A DNA stretch of 64,000 bases from Flavobacterium sp. SLB02 (GTDB taxonomy: Bacteria; Bacteroidota; Bacteroidia; Flavobacteriales; Flavobacteriaceae), in assembly GCF_009664855.1 (NCBI RefSeq), contig NZ_CP045928.1, forward strand, positions 856,673-920,672, read 5' to 3'. Positions 35,927 through 49,349 of the stretch are shown in pieces (position 1 is the stretch's first letter; the number at the start of each line of letters is the position of its first letter). The notes beneath the pieces are model-generated. The model made no database searches. It saw nothing but the letters and a program-made list of their open reading frames with translations, and was not told the origin of the DNA. The position numbers and the translations under genes were made by a program.

Positions 35927-37762
35927 ATGTCATTTAAAAATATCTTTGCCTCATTGCTTCTTCTGGTGCTGTTTTCCTGTAAAACAGGGCAAGATTTCAA
36001 TGAGAAAAAGATCCAAATCGCCTTTATAGCCGATGCTCATCTACAGGATATTTTTGCCAAATTTGAAGATAACCCTTATCAGGGAATCAAAAATCCCCTT
36101 ACAGGTGAGTATGCCAATATCAGGACGATGAACGCCCAATTGCATTCTACGAGAATTTTCAATGAAAATTATTTTGCGTTTTTGCAAGCTTTAAATGATA
36201 TTGTCAAAAAAGGCATCAAGCAAGTGGTTCTTCCCGGGGATTTCAGTGATGACGGGCAGCCGGTTCACGTGCGCGGATTAAGAAAAATACTCAGCCAATA
36301 CTCAGAGAAATACGGAATCTCATTTTTTGTCACCACCGGCAATCATGACGTTGTAAGACCATTTTGGCAGGATGCCACAAAAACTGATTTTTTAGGTAAA
36401 GACGGAAAAGAGCAGATTATCAGCAGTTCACAAACTGATCTGAGTAAAAATAAAAACGAGCTGCCGCCCATTATCACAGCCGATATAAAAAACTGGGGTT
36501 ATAAGGAAATTATTGAGCAAATGCGGGATTTTGGTTTTTTTCCAAAAAAGACCGATTTGTATTGGCAAACCCCTTTTTCGCACTATAGCTATGAAGATTA
36601 TACTTTTGCCCAAGCGCAAAGGGAAGCTGTTTTGGAGAAAAGAACCTATGTAATTAAAAACACCAATCTACGTCTTTCCGATGCGAGTTATCTGGTGGAG
36701 CCCATTAAAGGAATCTGGCTTTTGGCCATAGATGCCAACGCCTATGTTCCTAGCCAGAAGCTATCGGGTCAGATAGATAATGCGCATGATTTCTCGGGCG
36801 CCAATACAGGTTATAATAACGTTCTGATTTATAAAGACCACTTATTGAACTGGGTAAAAAAAGTAGCTCAGCAGGCCAAGGAAAACCAAAAAATACTCAT
36901 TGCTTTTAGCCATTATCCCATGGTGGAATTCAATGATAATGCATCGGGGGAATTAAAGCAGCTTTTTGGCGCCGATAAAATGCAGCTACAGCGAGTTCCC
37001 AGCGAAGAGGTAGCACAGCTCTTTGCAGATGCCGGAATTCAGATTCATTTTGGAGGCCACATGCACATCAATGATACCGGGGTTAGAACATCAGCAAAGG
37101 GAAATACATTGTTTAATATTCAAACGCCATCCCTTGCAGCCTATATGCCAGGGTATAAAATATTGACAATTCACTCGGACTCTGAGCTTGAGGTGCAAAC
37201 AGTAGTCATTGGAAAGGTCAAGAAATTCAATAGTTTGTCTGCTTTTTACAAACAAGAATACGCTCATTTACAGCAAAGTAAAAGCGATCATATTTGGAAC
37301 AAGGAAATTTTAAAGGCCAAGGATTATAAAGCATTTACAAGCTGGCATTTAAAAGAATTAGTGCGTTTAAGATTCCTGCCCGAAGATTTTCCAGCCGATT
37401 TTTTACAATCAATTCTAAATCTTTCCGGTAAAGATTTATTAGAAATCAATAAAAATGGATCTGAGCTTAGTGAGTGTTTGAAAGCAAATGCACTGGGGGT
37501 TTGCGATTTTGAATTGTGGAGTGGTTTTGATATGATATTGGATTTTTACCGTCTGAGAAGCGCCGGTGAATTGGCAGTTCCCGAAATTGGAAAAAAGAGA
37601 TTAAAGCAATATGAATTGGTTTGCACAGCGTTAAAAAAATCAAATGATCCAAAACTGATTCTATGGGCAGAAATATTTTGTAAAACCATGAATGGCGAGC
37701 CGTCTGATCATTTTAGGATTGATTTAAAAAACAATAAAATTGACAGATTATCTGTTAAATAA
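35927..37762 (+). CDS. Calcineurin-like metallophosphoesterase lipoprotein
   Basis: 611 residues. A lipoprotein signal (LLLVLFSC, Cys18) leads into the metallophosphoesterase fold: IADAH, LPGDFSDDG, TTGNHD, FSHYPMVEF and FGGHMHIND, which together give the full set of metal ligands. The C-terminal third is helical and unrecognised. It should remove phosphate or cleave a phosphodiester outside the cytoplasm. In this locus a phosphate-bearing glycan, for example an inositol phosphate or mannose phosphate, is a plausible target; the substrate is not readable from sequence. Confidence 0.88.
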   Translation: MSFKNIFASLLLLVLFSCKTGQDFNEKKIQIAFIADAHLQDIFAKFEDNPYQGIKNPLTGEYANIRTMNAQLHSTRIFNENYFAFLQALNDIVKKGIKQVVLPGDFSDDGQPVHVRGLRKILSQYSEKYGISFFVTTGNHDVVRPFWQDATKTDFLGKDGKEQIISSSQTDLSKNKNELPPIITADIKNWGYKEIIEQMRDFGFFPKKTDLYWQTPFSHYSYEDYTFAQAQREAVLEKRTYVIKNTNLRLSDASYLVEPIKGIWLLAIDANAYVPSQKLSGQIDNAHDFSGANTGYNNVLIYKDHLLNWVKKVAQQAKENQKILIAFSHYPMVEFNDNASGELKQLFGADKMQLQRVPSEEVAQLFADAGIQIHFGGHMHINDTGVRTSAKGNTLFNIQTPSLAAYMPGYKILTIHSDSELEVQTVVIGKVKKFNSLSAFYKQEYAHLQQSKSDHIWNKEILKAKDYKAFTSWHLKELVRLRFLPEDFPADFLQSILNLSGKDLLEINKNGSELSECLKANALGVCDFELWSGFDMILDFYRLRSAGELAVPEIGKKRLKQYELVCTALKKSNDPKLILWAEIFCKTMNGEPSDHFRIDLKNNKIDRLSVK

Positions 37763-37814
37763 TTTTGATATTAATTAAATCAAAAACATTAAATTGCGTT
37801 TTTAATTTATTTCA

Positions 37815-40800
37815 ATGAGACAGAAAAAATTTGCACTATTTTTATTTCTTGCCATTTTTTATCATTCTTATTCACAGAATATAAAATTTGCGCACTACAA
37901 TGATAATAACGGATTGTCTCATAATTCTGTACGTCATATTGTGCAGGATAAAAAAGGGTTTTTATGGTTTGGAACATTTTCAGGTTTAAACCGTTTTGAC
38001 GGTTATCAGTTTAAAAACTACATGAGTTCCGCCCCGGGAAAAAATAAACTCTACAATGATGACATTACGGCTTTGGAGCTGGACGAAGCCTCCAATCACT
38101 TATGGATTGGTACGCGAAAAGGACTCACACTCTTTGAGATGGACACGCATGTCTTTACCACCTTTTACCATAAAAAGCAGGATCCAAAGAGTCTGCCCGA
38201 TGATGAAGTGAGATCTGTTTATGTCGATAAATTCAAAAGAGTCTGGGTAGGTACCAAAACAAAAGGAATGTATTTGTTTTTTTTGAAAGAAAACCGATTT
38301 GAAAAAATAAAGCTCAAAGGGTTTGATTATGTAAAAGAAATCTTTGAGGACAAAAAAGGCAATATCTGGGTGGGTAGCTACGAGAAATCAGGTATTGCAA
38401 AAATAACAATGGATCCTAAGGGAGCAATTGTGCGAATTAATAATTACACGCTTTCTGTTCCCTATTCCAATATAAAGAACCCCTATAGTAATTTTATTTA
38501 TGAGGATGCCAAGTCCGATATTTTTGTGGGAACGCGTGAAGGCTTGTACAAACTCGATAAGGCCAGGGATGAGTTTGTGAATTTATACATAGAAAACAAA
38601 CAGGTCAGAGGCGCTTTAGGACCTTATTTTTTATCAGTTGCGCGCGCTCCCGATGGAAAATACTGGGTGGGAACCCTAGGGGGATTGTTGGTTTGCAATC
38701 AACTCGAAGATATTCAGAGAGGAAATTACAAATGGTATTATTCAATTCTATCCGATGATACCTCCCTGGTAGATAATTTAATTTCATCTCTTTATTTTGA
38801 TGCTTCGGGGGTTTTATGGATTGGCACCGAGGACGGATTAGATAAATATGATCCCTATGAGAATCAGTTTACTTTAAACAAAGATATCTCACGCTCAATA
38901 GGCAATCAGGCACCGCGTATAAGAGGTTTTGCCAAAACCTATGATCAGAAAGTGATTGTAGCGACCTATCACAACGGACTTTTTATCTCTAACAATAAAG
39001 GCTCAACTCCACTGCACAATACAGGAAAAGATATCGCCAGTATTTATTCTGATGATGGAAAAATTTTTTACTGCGGTCTTTGGGACGGTAATATATTGGT
39101 TTACAATTACAGCACAAATTCTTCCAGGGAGATAAAGTCAGGATTTGAAAAATCGCCCGTTTTTGCTTTTGCCAGGATCTCAGATCATTCCATGATAGTT
39201 GGCTCCTTTGGAGAAGGCGCAGTAATTTTAAATACTAAAACACTCCAGGTAGAATCTTCAAGTAGACTGCTGCCTGATTTTCAGATTAATGCCATTGAAA
39301 GAGACACCAAGGAGAATGTTTGGTTTGCAACAGAAACCGGCGTTGTAAAATACAATATCAATTCCGGGAGGATAGAAACCTACTCATCGCTTTTTATCAA
39401 AGAAAAAGGCATTCCTCATGATGAGAACGTAAGTGATGTTTTGGTGGATACCAAAGGTAAAATATGGGCATCAACGCGTTTTGGATTGTGTCTCTACAAT
39501 GCCAGGGAGAACCAATTTGAACCTGTAAAAAATCTTAAAGAACTCTCAGGAAAATGGATCACTGATATTTTATCGGATGCCCAGGGAAATTTATGGCTCA
39601 ATATCAATAACAATAACATTGCCTTTGTTAAATCCAATTTACGCGATATCAGTATTTATCACGTCAACAGCGGCAATAGACTCGATGTTTTTAGTTCAAG
39701 TGGCTTTTTTTACTTTAACAATTCCAATATTTTTCTGGGAGGTAAAAATGGTATTATCTCTTTTTCACCCCCTGAGATGAAAAGAAATAAATGGTCGCCA
39801 TTGCCGGTTATCTCTGAATTTAAAATTCAGAATGAAGAAGTGCTTCCAGAGATGGAAATTAATGGCGAAGTTCCACTGTCAAAAGATTTAAATTATGGAA
39901 AAGAAATAGCACTAAGCCATAAAAACCGTAATTTTTCGATTCAGTTCTCTGCCCCTTCATTTGCTAACGAAAAGCTCAATAAATTTCAATATATGCTCGA
40001 AGGATTTGACAAACATTGGATTACTGCCAATAGTAGTTCAAGAATTGTTCAGTACACCAACCTTTATCCGGGCAGTTATACCTTTAAAATCAGATCAAGC
40101 AACAGCGACGGATTTTGGAGTAAAACGGTTTCTTATAAAATAAAAATCCTGCCGCCTTTTTGGCTAACACCAACTTCTTTTGTACTGTTTTTGGCACTTT
40201 TATTTGGAATTTTTTATTTCATAAGAAAAGAAATCAAAAACAGAATTCGTTTAAAACAAGAGCTGCTTACCGAGAAAGTAAACAGAGAACACGATATTAA
40301 ATTAAACAATGAGAAATTGCGTTTCTTTACCAATATCTCCCATGAATTGCGAACACCCTTAACCCTTATTTTGGGGCCGGCCAAACAGCTTTTAGAGGAA
40401 AGCAGTAATGCAACGGATTATGAAAAAAGCCGCTACAATTTAATTTATCAAAATGCCAGCAGATTGCTCAATTTGGTCAATCAAGTGTTGGATTTTAGAA
40501 AAGCCCAGTCAGGTGAATTGAAATTAAAAGTCACTAAAACCGATATTCTCTCTTATTCCAAAAATATTTTTGATTCCTTTAATGAGATGGCTTTCAATAA
40601 AAAGATAAAGCTGAGTTTTATCTCTGAGGACGATGAAATAAAGGGCTGGCTGGACAATGATAAATATGATAAAATCCTCTATAATTTATTGTCCAATGCC
40701 TTGAAGTTTACCAATAAAAACGGCAATGTGGATTTGTATGTCAGACTCAAAGATACCGTTGAGGATATTTTAGTGATTGAAGTAAGCGACAATGGAATTG

Positions 40801-41849
40801 GGATTCCCTTGAAGAGTCAGGATAAAATTTTCAAAAGATTTTATCAGGCCACAAACAGTAAGGCCAATAATACGGGATCGGGCATTGGATTGTCGCTAGT
40901 AAAATCTTTAGTTGCCATTCATAAAGGAAGTATATCTGTGGAAAGTACACCAGGGAAAGGAAGTACCTTTAAGGTCGAGATTCCCATTGACCGTGATGCT
41001 TACGAGCATAAAGAGGTGTTTGAATACGCTCTTAAAAATGACAATCTCAGTATGCTTATTCCAGAGAAGGCGGCCAAGAAAATCATTCAAAATACAGATC
41101 TTAAAGAAAAGATCTTGGTTATTGAGGACAATAGTGAACTCAGAAAATATCTGGTAGACTATTTATCGGATTATTATAAAGTTTACCAGGCAGAGAATGG
41201 AGAAGAAGGTTTGAAAATCTGCCGACAAATTAAACCCATCTTATGCGTTACCGATGTGATGATGCCCGTTATGGACGGATTGGAATTTTGCCGTGAGCTT
41301 AAAAATGATGAATTCATAAGCCATATTCCAGTGGTGATGCTTACTGCACTTTCCGAGAATATGGATAAAGTAAAAGGCTACGACATGGGGGCTGATGGCT
41401 ATCTGGTAAAACCCTTTGAGCCCTTACTGCTCAAAACAGTTATTGAGAATATGATCAAATCAAGATTAGAACTCAAGCAAAAATTCTCAGGAGAAGTAGA
41501 AGGGAAGGTCAGCATGCTGACTCATTCGCCAATTGATGAGCAATTTATGGTAAAAGTGACCAATCTGATCAATGATAATTTAAGCGAAGTTGATCTTTCT
41601 ACAGAATTTTTATGTGATAAATTGGGTGTAAGTTCTTCCAAATTATACAGAAAAATCAAAGAACTGACCGATTTGGCTCCAAATGAATTTATCAGAACCA
41701 TTCGTTTAAAAAAGTCAGCAGAACTGCTCAAAACCAAAAAGTACAATGTATCGGAGGTGACCAATCTGGTGGGCTTCAATGATCCTTTGTATTTCAGCAG
41801 ATGCTTTAAAAAACAGTTTGGTTTCCCGCCCAGTAAGCTCATTAATTAG
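37815..41849 (+). CDS. Hybrid two-component system regulator (HTCS)
   Basis: 1344 residues in one chain. Signal peptide, then two-bladed propeller repeats with WIGT/WVGT signatures (about 30-700), a Y_Y_Y domain, a membrane segment near 785-806, histidine kinase (His843 in SHELRTPL, ATPase region with GSGIGL), a receiver domain with Asp1147 in TDVMMPVMDG, and an AraC-type helix-turn-helix (about 1255-1344). All catalytic residues are present. The periplasmic propellers bind a breakdown product of the glycan and the AraC domain turns on the locus. It lies between the two halves it probably controls; two copies of a direct-repeat motif at 25562 and 42153 are candidate targets. Confidence 0.96.
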   Translation: MRQKKFALFLFLAIFYHSYSQNIKFAHYNDNNGLSHNSVRHIVQDKKGFLWFGTFSGLNRFDGYQFKNYMSSAPGKNKLYNDDITALELDEASNHLWIGTRKGLTLFEMDTHVFTTFYHKKQDPKSLPDDEVRSVYVDKFKRVWVGTKTKGMYLFFLKENRFEKIKLKGFDYVKEIFEDKKGNIWVGSYEKSGIAKITMDPKGAIVRINNYTLSVPYSNIKNPYSNFIYEDAKSDIFVGTREGLYKLDKARDEFVNLYIENKQVRGALGPYFLSVARAPDGKYWVGTLGGLLVCNQLEDIQRGNYKWYYSILSDDTSLVDNLISSLYFDASGVLWIGTEDGLDKYDPYENQFTLNKDISRSIGNQAPRIRGFAKTYDQKVIVATYHNGLFISNNKGSTPLHNTGKDIASIYSDDGKIFYCGLWDGNILVYNYSTNSSREIKSGFEKSPVFAFARISDHSMIVGSFGEGAVILNTKTLQVESSSRLLPDFQINAIERDTKENVWFATETGVVKYNINSGRIETYSSLFIKEKGIPHDENVSDVLVDTKGKIWASTRFGLCLYNARENQFEPVKNLKELSGKWITDILSDAQGNLWLNINNNNIAFVKSNLRDISIYHVNSGNRLDVFSSSGFFYFNNSNIFLGGKNGIISFSPPEMKRNKWSPLPVISEFKIQNEEVLPEMEINGEVPLSKDLNYGKEIALSHKNRNFSIQFSAPSFANEKLNKFQYMLEGFDKHWITANSSSRIVQYTNLYPGSYTFKIRSSNSDGFWSKTVSYKIKILPPFWLTPTSFVLFLALLFGIFYFIRKEIKNRIRLKQELLTEKVNREHDIKLNNEKLRFFTNISHELRTPLTLILGPAKQLLEESSNATDYEKSRYNLIYQNASRLLNLVNQVLDFRKAQSGELKLKVTKTDILSYSKNIFDSFNEMAFNKKIKLSFISEDDEIKGWLDNDKYDKILYNLLSNALKFTNKNGNVDLYVRLKDTVEDILVIEVSDNGIGIPLKSQDKIFKRFYQATNSKANNTGSGIGLSLVKSLVAIHKGSISVESTPGKGSTFKVEIPIDRDAYEHKEVFEYALKNDNLSMLIPEKAAKKIIQNTDLKEKILVIEDNSELRKYLVDYLSDYYKVYQAENGEEGLKICRQIKPILCVTDVMMPVMDGLEFCRELKNDEFISHIPVVMLTALSENMDKVKGYDMGADGYLVKPFEPLLLKTVIENMIKSRLELKQKFSGEVEGKVSMLTHSPIDEQFMVKVTNLINDNLSEVDLSTEFLCDKLGVSSSKLYRKIKELTDLAPNEFIRTIRLKKSAELLKTKKYNVSEVTNLVGFNDPLYFSRCFKKQFGFPPSKLIN

Positions 41850-42152
41850 TTTTAGGCGCGCAGATTAAAAGGATTTTTTTTGCGCGAATTACACCAATTA
41901 CACCAATTATTTTATTACTATTTTAAAGAGTATAGCCCCTGGTTGCAACTATGGGAGGGCAAGGTTTATTGGCAAGGTATATCCTCAATCTTGTCATCCT
42001 TGTAAAGGAAGCATCACAGAGAAAATCGACAAAGATTGGTAATTTATGATATAGAAATTCCAGTTTGATTGCTCACAACTCATCAATGAGAAAAAACTAA
42101 CCTCATAGCTATTTAGATGAAATTTTATATAAAAATCTTACAATAATTAAAA
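41850..42152. other. Intergenic region with short repeats
   Basis: There is no gene in it. CGCGCA (41857-41862) and TGCGCG (41881-41886) form a hairpin, followed by a tandem repeat of AATTACACC at 41887-41904. A similar tandem of CGCAAAGA lies at 49246-49260. Short intergenic tandems of this kind resemble ones seen in Flavobacterium genomes. Confidence 0.45.
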
Positions 42153-42210
42153 TTATCCATGTTTTTGATGTATTAGTCCATTTTGAACGGTATGGGTAAT
42201 TCTATTTTTG
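42153..42210 (+). promoter_or_regulatory. Inositol oxygenase promoter with HTCS-type operator
   Basis: TTATCCATGTTT at 42153 and GTCCATTT ending at 42183, TCCAT units 21 bases apart, then 19 bases to a perfect -7 box TATTTTTG (42203-42210). The layout is base-for-base the same as in front of susC. Confidence 0.65.
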
Positions 42211-42237
42211 TCTTATAACTTTTAAACTTTTAGCATT

Positions 42238-43116
42238 ATGAAAAAGCATATAGACACCGATAATCCATTGAATAATTTAGATCAGTGGGAAGATGATTTG
42301 TTATTGCGATATCCTGATCCTTCTCAGAGTGCACCGGTGAAAGAAAAAGAAGAATTCAGAAATTATGTTGATTCGCAAAGAGTAGAAACAGTTAAGGAGT
42401 TTTATAGAATTAACCACACCTATCAGACTTACGATTTTGTTTGTAATAAAGAAGCAGAATTTCTGCAATTCAATAAAAAAGAAATGTCAATCTGGCAGGC
42501 TGTTGATTTTTTGAACACACTTGTAGATGATAGCGATCCGGATATTGACCTGGATCAAACCCAACACCTTTTACAGACCTCTGAAGCCATTAGAGCAGAC
42601 GGCCACCCGGATTGGTTTGTGCTTACAGGTTTTATTCATGATTTGGGTAAAATTTTATGTTTGTTTGGAGAACCACAGTGGGCCGTTGTTGGCGATACAT
42701 TTCCTGTTGGTTGCGCGTACTCCGATAAAATTGTTTACTGGGAATTTTTCAAAGAAAACCCCGATTATACAGACCCGAGATTCAATACCAAATTTGGAGT
42801 TTACAGCCAAAACTGCGGACTGGATAAGGTAAAAATGAGCTGGGGTCATGATGAATATCTGTATCAGATTATGAGAGATTACCTTCCCGATCCGGCTTTG
42901 TATATGATTCGTTACCATTCATTTTATTCTCAGCATAAAGAAAATGCTTATGCCCATTTAATGAATGAGAAAGACATCGAAATGTTTGACTGGGTAAGAA
43001 AGTTCAATCCCTATGATTTATATACTAAAGCTCCGGTTAAACCAGATGTACAAGCATTACTTCCCTATTATAAAGAATTAGTTGCTAAATATCTACCCGA
43101 GAAATTGAAATTTTAG
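42238..43116 (+). CDS. Myo-inositol oxygenase (MIOX)
   Basis: 292 residues matching eukaryotic-type MIOX over the whole length. It opens myo-inositol with oxygen to D-glucuronate in the cytoplasm. The di-iron ligands line up: His110 (QHLLQTSE), His134-Asp135 (GFIHDLGK), His204 (WGHDEY), His227 (YHSFYSQH) and Asp251 ([12 protein letters not shown]). There is no signal peptide. MIOX is uncommon in bacteria and its place at the head of a glycosidase operon with an HTCS-type operator suggests that inositol is released from the glycan being degraded. Glucuronate pathway genes are not in this window. Confidence 0.95.
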   Translation: MKKHIDTDNPLNNLDQWEDDLLLRYPDPSQSAPVKEKEEFRNYVDSQRVETVKEFYRINHTYQTYDFVCNKEAEFLQFNKKEMSIWQAVDFLNTLVDDSDPDIDLDQTQHLLQTSEAIRADGHPDWFVLTGFIHDLGKILCLFGEPQWAVVGDTFPVGCAYSDKIVYWEFFKENPDYTDPRFNTKFGVYSQNCGLDKVKMSWGHDEYLYQIMRDYLPDPALYMIRYHSFYSQHKENAYAHLMNEKDIEMFDWVRKFNPYDLYTKAPVKPDVQALLPYYKELVAKYLPEKLKF

Positions 43117-43138
43117 AAAAATCAAAAATTTCATTTGA

Positions 43139-46291
<3,153 letters not shown>

Positions 46292-46395
46292 ATTTTTAGT
46301 TTACAATCACAGTTTACAGTCTCATTTGCACTGAAAAGGGTCACTGAGACTCAAATACTAAAAAAAACGATCAACTGACCACCGAATACTAAAAA

Positions 46396-47538
46396 ATGAA
46401 CAACACTACAAAAGGAAGATTAATTTCTTTAGATGCACTTCGCGGATTTGTTATGTTTTGGATTATGAGCGGAGAACACATCATTCATGCTCTGGCCAAA
46501 GCAGCCCCAATTCCGGTTTTTATCTGGATGTCCTCACAATTGCATCATACCGAATGGGATGGGATCACATTTTACGATATGATTTTTCCTGTATTTCTGT
46601 TTGTTGCAGGGGTTTCAATGCCGTATTCTTTTGAAAAGAAAATGCAGCTGGCTGGTGTAGAAACACCACAAGAATTACCGGGCAGCGAAAAGCGAAAAAT
46701 TTACTTATCCATGCTCCGCAGAACCTGTATTTTACTGGTTTTAGGTTTTGTGGTCAATGGATTATTGCGATTTGATGGTTTTGATCATACGCGTTTTGCA
46801 AGTGTTTTAGGAAGAATTGGACTGGCCTGGTTTTGTGCAGGAATCATCTATTTGAATTTTGATTTTAAAAAACAATTAATCTGGTTCCTGGGTATTTTGA
46901 TTGGCTATTATGCAGCAATGAAATGGATTCCCGTGCCTGAATTTGGCGCAGGAGTTTTAACTAAGGAAGGATCACTGGAAGGCTATATTGACCGCTTGAT
47001 TTTACCGGGCAGACTCCATAGCAGGGTTTATGATCCGGAAGGGATTTTCTCTACCATACCTGCTATTGCTACGGCTTTATTGGGCGTTTTTACCGGAACA
47101 TTTCTAAAAGCAAATTACTCTTTTTCTATAAAAATAAAATTGCTTTTAATGACTCTTACGGCAGTGGCTTTGATTATTGCAGGCCTGATATGGGATAGTA
47201 GTTTTCCAATCAACAAACATTTATGGACCAGTTCATTTGTATGTTTTGTCGGGGGATTCAGCATTTTGTTTTTTGTCTTTTTTTATTTGATAATTGATTT
47301 TTTCGGATTTCATAAATGGGCATTTCTATTAATTTTAATCGGTTCAAATTCTATTTTAATTTATATCGCCGCCGAAGGTTTAGTTGATTTTAAACATATG
47401 GCAGATTATGTTTTTGGTGGACTTATCAATTTTACACCCCTTGTATGGCAGCCTTTTTTTGCTGCTTTATCGGTAAGTGTAGTACAGCTACTATTGCTTT
47501 ATTTTCTATATAAAAGAAAATGGTTTCTAAAAATTTGA
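46396..47538 (+). CDS. HGSNAT-like membrane acetyltransferase (DUF5009)
   Basis: 380 residues, 10 or so hydrophobic helices. The N-terminus (RLISLDALRGFVMFWIM) and HHTEWDGITFYDMIFPVFLFVAG (about 50-72) match the family of heparan-alpha-glucosaminide N-acetyltransferase; His51 lies where the human enzyme has its catalytic His in HASWNG (from memory). The family transfers acetyl from cytoplasmic acetyl-CoA across the membrane to the amino group of terminal alpha-glucosamine. In lysosomes that step precedes alpha-N-acetylglucosaminidase, and a GH89 of that type is encoded at 23203. The bacterial DUF5009 group is not biochemically settled, so acceptor specificity is inference. Confidence 0.82.
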   Translation: MNNTTKGRLISLDALRGFVMFWIMSGEHIIHALAKAAPIPVFIWMSSQLHHTEWDGITFYDMIFPVFLFVAGVSMPYSFEKKMQLAGVETPQELPGSEKRKIYLSMLRRTCILLVLGFVVNGLLRFDGFDHTRFASVLGRIGLAWFCAGIIYLNFDFKKQLIWFLGILIGYYAAMKWIPVPEFGAGVLTKEGSLEGYIDRLILPGRLHSRVYDPEGIFSTIPAIATALLGVFTGTFLKANYSFSIKIKLLLMTLTAVALIIAGLIWDSSFPINKHLWTSSFVCFVGGFSILFFVFFYLIIDFFGFHKWAFLLILIGSNSILIYIAAEGLVDFKHMADYVFGGLINFTPLVWQPFFAALSVSVVQLLLLYFLYKRKWFLKI

Positions 47539-47591
47539 AACACATTCAATTTTAAAATACATTTTACTAACCTCACAATAACCACAACATT

Positions 47592-49229
47592 ATGAATGTA
47601 TTACAAAGCGCAGATTACATTGTTTTCTTTATTTACTTTATCATAGTAACGGCTTATGGAATGTATATTTACAGAAGCAAGAAAACTGCAGCAACCAGTT
47701 CCAATGAATATTTTTTGGCAGAAGGATCCCTGACCTGGTGGGCAATTGGAGCTTCTTTGATTGCTTCTAATATTTCAGCAGAACACTTTATTGGTATGAG
47801 CGGTTCTGGTTTTGCCATTGGCCTTGCAATTGCTTCTTATGAATGGATGTCAGCGGCCACATTAATTATCGTGGCGATGTTTATTTTACCAGTTTATCTT
47901 AAAAACAAGATATTTACCATGCCGCAGTTTCTGGCCAAAAGATATAGCGGAACGGTAAGTACTATTATGGCTATTATCTGGCTTTTAATTTATGTGTTTG
48001 TAAATCTTACTTCTATCATTTATTTAGGCGCTTTGGCTATTTCTTCTATTGCCCCTGTAAGTTTTCAGTTTTGTGTTATTGCCTTAAGTTTATTCTCAGT
48101 GATTGTAACTTTAGGGGGAATGAAAGTAATTGGATATACCGATATGTTTCAGGTTATCGTTTTAATTTTGGGCGGATTAGTAACCACTTATCTGGCATTG
48201 ACTTTACTTTCAGATCAGTTTGGTTTTGGAAAAGACATTCTAAAAGGTCTGGCCATTATTGCTGATCAGGCGCCCGGGCATTTGCATATGATACTAGAAA
48301 AATCCAATCCGCATTATAATGAACTGCCGGGAATGTCTGTTTTAATTGGTGGTATGTTAATCAATAATCTGGCCTATTGGGGATGCAACCAATATATTGT
48401 CCAGCGCGCTTTAGGCGCCGATTTAAAAACCGCCCGTAAAGGAATTTTATTTGCCGCTTTTCTAAAATTATTAGTCCCAATTATTGCCGTTTTACCAGGT
48501 ATAGCCATGTTTGTAATGCATTCCAATGGAATGTTTCAGCAGGAAATGGTAGATGCAGCAGGAGTTTTAAAACCAGATCAGGCGTATCCAACTTTAATGA
48601 ATTTACTTCCTGCAGGATTAAAAGGTGTGGCTCTTGCGGCTCTAACAGCAGCCATTGTGGCTTCTTTGGCAGGAAAAGCCAATAGTATTTCGACTATTTT
48701 TTCTTTAGATATTTATAAAAAATATTTCAATTCTAAGGCAACAGAAAAAAAGCTGGTACGCACCGGAAGATGGTGTGTGGTGGTGTGTATGATCATTGCT
48801 GCTATTGTAGCGCCGGCATTAAAATCATTAGATCAGGCCTATCAGTTTATACAGGAATATGTTGGGTTCTTTTCTCCGGGAGTCTTAGCGGTTTTTTTAC
48901 TTGGAATGTTCTGGAAAAAAACAACCCCATCAGCCGGACTTGCCGGCGCATTGTTAACAGTGCCTCTTGCTGCTATATTGAAATTCCTGCCTATGTGGAC
49001 AGATGGCGCTTTTCCTGATTATCCTTTCTTAGACCGAATGACTATTGTTTTCTTTTTAATTGTCTTTATAATGGTTGGCATTAGTCTGGCAAATCCAGTA
49101 TCTGAACAGGATGCTGAAATTCATAAAATAGAAGTTGATAATTCGATGTTTAAAGTCTCATCAGAATTTATTGTTGGTTCCTTTATTATCTGTGGCGTAT
49201 TAGTGGCTTTATATACTGTTTTTTGGTAA
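47592..49229 (+). CDS. Sodium/solute symporter (SSS family)
   Basis: 545 residues with about 14 membrane helices. The SSS signature is seen in YFLAEGSLTWWAIGASLIASNISAEHFIGMSGSGF (about residues 40-75) and the later helix pattern fits the SGLT-like group. It takes a small solute into the cytoplasm with sodium. In this operon, between inositol oxygenase, beta-galactosidase and pectin-type enzymes, myo-inositol, galactose or an uronic acid are possible. It starts 53 bases after the acetyltransferase gene. The 120-base gap after it carries a short CGCAAAGA tandem. Confidence 0.92.
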   Translation: MNVLQSADYIVFFIYFIIVTAYGMYIYRSKKTAATSSNEYFLAEGSLTWWAIGASLIASNISAEHFIGMSGSGFAIGLAIASYEWMSAATLIIVAMFILPVYLKNKIFTMPQFLAKRYSGTVSTIMAIIWLLIYVFVNLTSIIYLGALAISSIAPVSFQFCVIALSLFSVIVTLGGMKVIGYTDMFQVIVLILGGLVTTYLALTLLSDQFGFGKDILKGLAIIADQAPGHLHMILEKSNPHYNELPGMSVLIGGMLINNLAYWGCNQYIVQRALGADLKTARKGILFAAFLKLLVPIIAVLPGIAMFVMHSNGMFQQEMVDAAGVLKPDQAYPTLMNLLPAGLKGVALAALTAAIVASLAGKANSISTIFSLDIYKKYFNSKATEKKLVRTGRWCVVVCMIIAAIVAPALKSLDQAYQFIQEYVGFFSPGVLAVFLLGMFWKKTTPSAGLAGALLTVPLAAILKFLPMWTDGAFPDYPFLDRMTIVFFLIVFIMVGISLANPVSEQDAEIHKIEVDNSMFKVSSEFIVGSFIICGVLVALYTVFW

Positions 49230-49349
49230 GCTGACGAAAATTGCTCGCAAAGACGCAAAGTTTTTGTTTCACACAGATTTAAAAAAGAGCTGCATGAAAA
49301 AATTTAGATACGCTGCTTTGTTAAAAATCAAGATTAAAATAAAATAGAA

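Noticed and set aside
46292..46395. Small gene between GH2 and the acetyltransferase
   Set aside because: The 104-base gap has no open frame of useful length and shows only AT-rich sequence.
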